This document shows, one piece after another, positions 5,420-8,957 of a stretch of DNA of 8,957 nucleotides. The stretch comes from an uncultured Amaricoccus sp. (GTDB lineage: Bacteria; Pseudomonadota; Alphaproteobacteria; Rhodobacterales; Rhodobacteraceae): the NCBI RefSeq assembly GCF_937858865.1, contig NZ_CALLYO010000528.1:1-8957 (forward strand), read 5' to 3'. Position 1 is the stretch's first letter; each line of letters begins with the position of its first letter. The position numbers were made by a program, and so were the translations under genes. The notes under the pieces were generated by a model. That model did not search any database. It was given only the letters and a program-made list of their open reading frames with translations, and was not told the DNA's origin.

Positions 5420-7087
5420 TTGGCCGAGGAATACGACCATATCGTCATCGGCGGCGGCGCGGCCGGCTGCGTCGCCGCCGCCCGCCTCGTGACCGACGGC
5501 GGCCGCCGCGTCCTGCTGCTCGAGGCCGGCTACTCCAACCGCCACCCGCTCCTCGACATGCCGCCGGGCATCTTCAAGCTGATCAACGGCAGCAAGTACA
5601 TGACCTACCACTCGACCGTCCCGCAGGAGCACCTCGGCGGCCGGGTCCACGACGTCCCCCAGGGCAACGTCCTCGGCGGCGGCACCTCGGTCAACGCCCA
5701 GGTCTACATGCGCGGCCGCCCGTCCGACTACGACGAATGGGACGCCCTCCTCCGCGCCAACAACGACGGCGCCCCCTGGGACTGGCCGACCGTCCTCGCC
5801 CACTTCAAGCGCATCGAGGGCAACGCCCGCCTCCTCGACGACCTGCACGGCGCCGACGGCCCGCTCCAGGTCACCGACCCCGGCCATGTCGACGACATCT
5901 CCCGCTGGTTCGTCCAGTCGGTCCAGGCCAGGGGCGAGCCCTTCACCGCCGACTTCAACGGCCCCACCCAGCGCGGCACCGGCTTCTACCAGTTCATGAA
6001 CCGCAACGGCCGCCGCTCCTCGTCCGCCTACGCCTACATCGAGCCGCTCCGCCGCGACCCCCGCCTGACCGTCAGGCTCCAGGCCCGCGTCCGCCGCATC
6101 GAGATCGAGAAGGCCCGCGCCACCGCCGTCACCTGGACCGACGCCGCCGGCGCCACCCACACCACCCGCTCCCGCGGCGACATCGTCCTGACCGCCGGCG
6201 CCCTCGTCACCCCGAAGCTCCTCATGCTCTCCGGCATCGGCCCGGCCGACCAGCTGCAGGAGCACGGGATCCCGGTCGCCGTCGACGCCCCCGGCGTCGG
6301 CCAGAACCTCGTCGACCACCCCGAGGTCCCGGTCATCGCCGTCGCCAACGGCCGCTACGGCTACTACCGCCAGGGCGCGGGCTGGCGGATGCTCTGGAAC
6401 GGCATCCAGTTCAAGACCTTCGGCACCGGGCGCATCCTCAGCGTCGGCTTCGAGGCCGGCGCCTTCATCAACCCGATCGACCCCGACGCGCCCCCCTCGA
6501 TCCAGGCCTTCTGCGTCCCGATCGTCTACCTCGACCGCGATCTGCTCCAGGTCTTCGACGACACCTGGGGTGTCACCATCACCACCGTCGTCGTGAAGCC
6601 GAAGTCCCGCGGCTGGGTCAGGCTCCGCTCCGCCGACCCGGACGACAAGCCGCTGGTCTCGCCGCACCTCCTGAAGCACCCCGACGACATGGCGACGATG
6701 ATCGCCGGCCAGCGCTACTTCCGCGACGTCCTCCTCACCGGCCCGCTCGGCAAGCGCATCGAGAGGGTGATCGCCCCGGAGGGCCCCGACCTCTCCGACG
6801 AGGTGATGGCCGCCCACTGCCGCCGCTTCGTCAAGACCAACTACCACCCGGCCAGCACCGCCCGCATGGGGGCGGACGGCGACCGGATGGCCGTCCTCGA
6901 CGCCCGCCTCCGCGTGCGCGGCATCGAGAACCTCCGCGTCGCCGACATGTCGGCGGTGCCGAACATCAACGCCGGCAACACCGCCGCGCCCGCCATGATG
7001 CTCGGCGACCGCGCGACCGACTTCATCCTCGGCCTCGACCAGCCCCGCGCGTCGGCGGCCGCCACATCCCAGGGAGCCCAGCCATGA
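5420..7087 (+). CDS. GMC-family FAD-dependent oxidoreductase (choline/alcohol dehydrogenase-like), complete
   Basis: A 555-residue flavoenzyme of usual length for the family, expected to oxidise an alcohol and pass electrons from FAD to an acceptor or oxygen. Seen in order: Rossmann motif GGGAAG (11-16), Glu35 in LLLEAG, a divergent first GMC signature NVLGGGTSVNAQVYMRG (83-99), the second signature GALVTPKLLMLSGIG (260-274), and NLVDHP (296-301). The active-site pair is H476 in TNYHPASTARMG and N520 in AGNTAAP. The His-to-Asn spacing of 44 equals that of choline oxidase (His466/Asn510, from memory). STARMG replaces the commoner GTxRMG. There is no signal peptide. The start is TTG at 5420: a TGA in the same frame sits two codons upstream, and the FAD motif begins ten residues in, so no later start works. 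GGGAGA (5404-5409) is the likely ribosome-binding site. It overlaps the SDR gene by 4 bases. The substrate is unknown; sugar, polyol, choline-like or polyether alcohols are all possible. Confidence 0.95.
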   Translation: MAEEYDHIVIGGGAAGCVAAARLVTDGGRRVLLLEAGYSNRHPLLDMPPGIFKLINGSKYMTYHSTVPQEHLGGRVHDVPQGNVLGGGTSVNAQVYMRGRPSDYDEWDALLRANNDGAPWDWPTVLAHFKRIEGNARLLDDLHGADGPLQVTDPGHVDDISRWFVQSVQARGEPFTADFNGPTQRGTGFYQFMNRNGRRSSSAYAYIEPLRRDPRLTVRLQARVRRIEIEKARATAVTWTDAAGATHTTRSRGDIVLTAGALVTPKLLMLSGIGPADQLQEHGIPVAVDAPGVGQNLVDHPEVPVIAVANGRYGYYRQGAGWRMLWNGIQFKTFGTGRILSVGFEAGAFINPIDPDAPPSIQAFCVPIVYLDRDLLQVFDDTWGVTITTVVVKPKSRGWVRLRSADPDDKPLVSPHLLKHPDDMATMIAGQRYFRDVLLTGPLGKRIERVIAPEGPDLSDEVMAAHCRRFVKTNYHPASTARMGADGDRMAVLDARLRVRGIENLRVADMSAVPNINAGNTAAPAMMLGDRATDFILGLDQPRASAAATSQGAQP

Positions 7088-7848
7088 TCCTCGACCTCTT
7101 CCGCCTCGACGGAAAGACCGCCCTCGTCACCGGCGCCACCCGTGGCATCGGCCTCGGCATCGCCACCGCGCTGGCCGAGGCCGGCGCCCACGTCATCATG
7201 TCCTCGCGCCAGCCGAAGCCCGAGGTGGTCCAGGCCCTCAAGGACCGCGGCTTCCGCATCGACTACCTGCAGGCCGACGTCAGCAGGCCCGCCGAGGTCA
7301 GGAAGCTCGTCGAGGACGCCGCCGCCATCGACGGCAGGCTCGACATCCTCGTCAACAACGCCGGCGTCGCCCAGCACGGGACGACGCACGACTTCACCGA
7401 GGCGCACTACCGCAAGATCATGGACATCAACCTCGACAGCGTCTTCTACGCCTGCCAGGCGGCGCTCGGGCCGATGCGCCGGCAGAAGGGCGGGGTGATC
7501 CTCAACATCGGCTCGATCTCCGGCTACATCTCCAACATCCCGCAGCCGCAGGCCGCCTACAACGCGTCGAAGGCCGGCGTGCACATGCTGACCAAGTCGA
7601 TCGCCAGCGACTACGCCGCCGACAACATCCGCGTGAACGCGATCGCCCCGGGCTACATCGACACCGACATGACCGCCGGCGGCTTCGCCAACCCCGACTG
7701 GGCGCCGACCTGGCGCAGCATGACCCCGATGCCCAAGGTCGGCACGCCGGAGGACATCGGCGCCGCCGCCCTCTACCTCTGCTCGGACGCCTCCGGCTAC
7801 GTGACAGGCGAGGTGCTGGTCATCGACGGCGGCTACCTGACCCGCTGA
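7084..7848 (+). CDS. Short-chain dehydrogenase/reductase (SDR), polyol-dehydrogenase-like
   Basis: A 254-residue classical SDR interconverting an alcohol and a carbonyl with NAD(P). Seen: cofactor motif TGATRGIG (16-23), NNAG near 91-94, and the full catalytic tetrad N116, S146, Y159, K163 (YNASK). The C-terminus ends YVTGEVLVIDGGY. There is no Asp at the end of the second strand (HVIMSSRQ), and the Arg there hints at NADP rather than NAD, though weakly. The FRLDGK start, the AYNASKAGVHMLTKS helix and a WRSMTPM segment recall galactitol/threitol-type polyol dehydrogenases; FabG-like reductases are a less likely alternative. The ATG at 7084 overlaps the GMC stop (ATGA) and has AGGGAG (7071-7076) at 7 bases. 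The tight overlap implies that it and the GMC enzyme act on the same compound or pathway. Confidence 0.95.
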   Translation: MILDLFRLDGKTALVTGATRGIGLGIATALAEAGAHVIMSSRQPKPEVVQALKDRGFRIDYLQADVSRPAEVRKLVEDAAAIDGRLDILVNNAGVAQHGTTHDFTEAHYRKIMDINLDSVFYACQAALGPMRRQKGGVILNIGSISGYISNIPQPQAAYNASKAGVHMLTKSIASDYAADNIRVNAIAPGYIDTDMTAGGFANPDWAPTWRSMTPMPKVGTPEDIGAAALYLCSDASGYVTGEVLVIDGGYLTR

Positions 7849-7945
7849 CTAGGCCGGCCAGAGTTCCGACAGCGGGAAGGAGACCGCCTCGACCGGCGCA
7901 CCCGGACCTCATCGCCTCCGACGATAGCTGAATTGTGGCGCCCAG

Positions 7946-7973
7946 TTGCTATGCCGCTCGGGCGCACGATAAT
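7946..7973 (+). promoter_or_regulatory. Candidate promoter of the second binding-protein gene
   Basis: The 174-base gap 7849-8022 has no gene and no clear terminator. It holds TTGCTA (7946-7951, 4 of 6 to -35) and GATAAT (7968-7973, 5 of 6 to -10) with a 16-base spacer. GATAAT is bracketed by GCAC and GTGC, and CGCCC/GGGCG (7939-7943, 7960-7964) lie around the -35, so an operator may overlap the promoter. Predicted start near 7980, leaving a leader of about 40 bases. Confidence 0.5.
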
Positions 7974-8022
7974 GTGCCGGGCGGCCCCTGGCCCGCCGAT
8001 AACAACCAAGGGAGGACGAACC

Positions 8023-8957
8023 ATGAAGACGCCCATCGTCGCCGTGCTGCTTGCGGCGACCGCCATCGGCAGCACCGCGCTCGCCGACACCGCCGACAAG
8101 CGCATCGCGCTCTCCAACAACTACGCCGGCAACTCCTGGCGCCAGGCGATGCTCCGCAGCTGGGAGAAGGTCACCGCCCCCGCCGTCGCCGACGGCACGG
8201 TCGCCGCCGCCGACGCCTTCACCACCGCCGAGAACCAGGTGACCGAGCAGGCGGCGCAGATCCAGAACCTGATCCTGCAGGGCTACGACGCCATCGTCAT
8301 CAACGCCGCCTCGCCCGAGGGCCTGAACGGCGCGATCAAGGAAGCCTGCGACGCCGGCGTCACCGTCGTCACCTTCGACGGCATCGCCACCGAGCCCTGC
8401 GCCTGGCGGATCGCCGTCGACTTCCACCAGATGGGCAAGGACGAGGTCCTCTACCTCGCCGAGAAGCTGCCCGACGGCGGCAACCTCCTCGAGATCCGCG
8501 GCCTCGCCGGCGTCTTCGTCGACGACGCGATCCACTCCGGCATCGAGGAGGGCGTCGCCGAGAACCCGCAGTTCAAGATCGTCGGCTCCGTGCACGGCGA
8601 CTGGGCGCAGGACGTCGCCCAGAAGGCCGTGGCCGGCGTCCTGCCCAGCCTGCCCGCCGACATCGTCGCCGTGGTGACGCAGGGCGGCGACGGCTACGGC
8701 GCCGCCCAGGCCTTCGCCGCCACCGACCGCCCGATGCCGACGATCATCATGGGCAACCGCCAGGACGAGCTCGCCTGGTGGAAGGAGCAGAAGGACGCCT
8801 CCGGCTACGAGACCATGTCCGTCTCCATCGCCCCCGGCGTCTCCACCCTCGCCTTCTGGGTCGCCCAGCAGATCCTCGACGGCAAGGAGGTGCCCAAGGA
8901 CCTCACCGTCCCCTTCCTCCGCATCGACCAGGACAACCTCGAGACCAACCTCGAGGC
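8023..8957 (+). CDS. Second periplasmic sugar-type binding protein (ABC importer), C-terminus off the right edge
   Basis: The first 311 codons of an exported solute-binding protein of the ribose/galactose-type (Peripla_BP_4-like) class. Residues 1-21 are a signal peptide with a likely cut after ALA. The fold opens with RIALSNNYAGNSWRQAML (27-44), followed by QIQNLILQGYDAIVINAASP (79-98), VTVVTFDG (113-120), VDFHQMGKDE (132-141) and VVTQGGDGYGAAQAF (217-231), where related proteins often carry an Asn-Asp. C109 and C126 could form a disulfide. The ATG at 8023 is set by an excellent AAGGGAGGA (8008-8016) with a 6-base spacer. It is only distantly related to the binding protein at 4165 and lacks that protein's Pro-rich extension, so it should serve a different importer whose ATPase and permeases probably follow outside the window. 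The ligand is unknown. It may be separate from the GMC-SDR unit or share its regulation. Confidence 0.92.
   Translation, partial: MKTPIVAVLLAATAIGSTALADTADKRIALSNNYAGNSWRQAMLRSWEKVTAPAVADGTVAAADAFTTAENQVTEQAAQIQNLILQGYDAIVINAASPEGLNGAIKEACDAGVTVVTFDGIATEPCAWRIAVDFHQMGKDEVLYLAEKLPDGGNLLEIRGLAGVFVDDAIHSGIEEGVAENPQFKIVGSVHGDWAQDVAQKAVAGVLPSLPADIVAVVTQGGDGYGAAQAFAATDRPMPTIIMGNRQDELAWWKEQKDASGYETMSVSIAPGVSTLAFWVAQQILDGKEVPKDLTVPFLRIDQDNLETNLE

Noticed and set aside
5363..6847. Long minus-strand frame of 494 codons opposite the complete GMC gene
   Set aside because: Low-complexity Val/Asp/Gly/Ala composition with no motif; the opposite strand is a full GMC enzyme.
7849..7930. Search for a terminator after the SDR gene
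   Set aside because: Only an 8-base GGCCGGCC palindrome and very short GC arms were found, with no T run, so no terminator is called.
7978..7995. CGGGC/GCCCG stem in the leader of the second binding protein
   Set aside because: Five-base arms in GC-rich DNA are expected by chance and do not cover the ribosome-binding site.

Overview
The window is a very GC-rich stretch with strongly C/G-ending codons. The gene families and packing suggest an alphaproteobacterium, perhaps Hyphomicrobiales or a relative. That placement is an inference from style and protein families, since no rRNA or other marker is present. It reads as an ordinary-looking but well-organised uptake and oxidation locus for a small polyhydroxylated or alcohol-type carbon source.

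Layout. At the left edge, on the minus strand, is the first 140 codons of a GMC-family flavin oxidoreductase, which runs off the window. A 227-bp divergent control region follows (423-649). It carries two inverted repeats and a perfectly abutting 17-bp tandem repeat. From 650 to 5268 a plus-strand operon encodes a complete CUT2-type (ribose/rhamnose/AI-2 class) ABC importer: a double-domain ATPase, two permeases and a periplasmic binding protein. Adjacent frames overlap by 1 or 4 bases throughout, and a 12-codon mini-ORF bridges the last permease and the binding protein. A strong intrinsic terminator (5282-5314) closes the operon.

A second transcription unit starts from a candidate sigma70 promoter (5331-5358), followed by a palindromic operator/hairpin (5373-5400). 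It encodes a full-length GMC oxidoreductase (TTG start) overlapped by an SDR dehydrogenase of the polyol-dehydrogenase style. After a 174-bp gap holding another candidate promoter (7946-7973), a second, unrelated sugar-type periplasmic binding protein begins and runs off the right edge, probably opening another ABC importer operon.

How the genes may work together (inference). The first importer brings in a sugar, polyol or sugar-like compound. One or both GMC flavoenzymes oxidise a hydroxyl group, and the NAD(P)-dependent SDR oxidises or reduces a further alcohol/carbonyl. No regulator, kinase, isomerase or aldolase is visible, so the substrate cannot be named. No CRISPR array, mobile element, tRNA or rRNA was seen. 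I found no clearly new kind of system. The most interesting material is the non-coding control architecture and the overlapped gene junctions.
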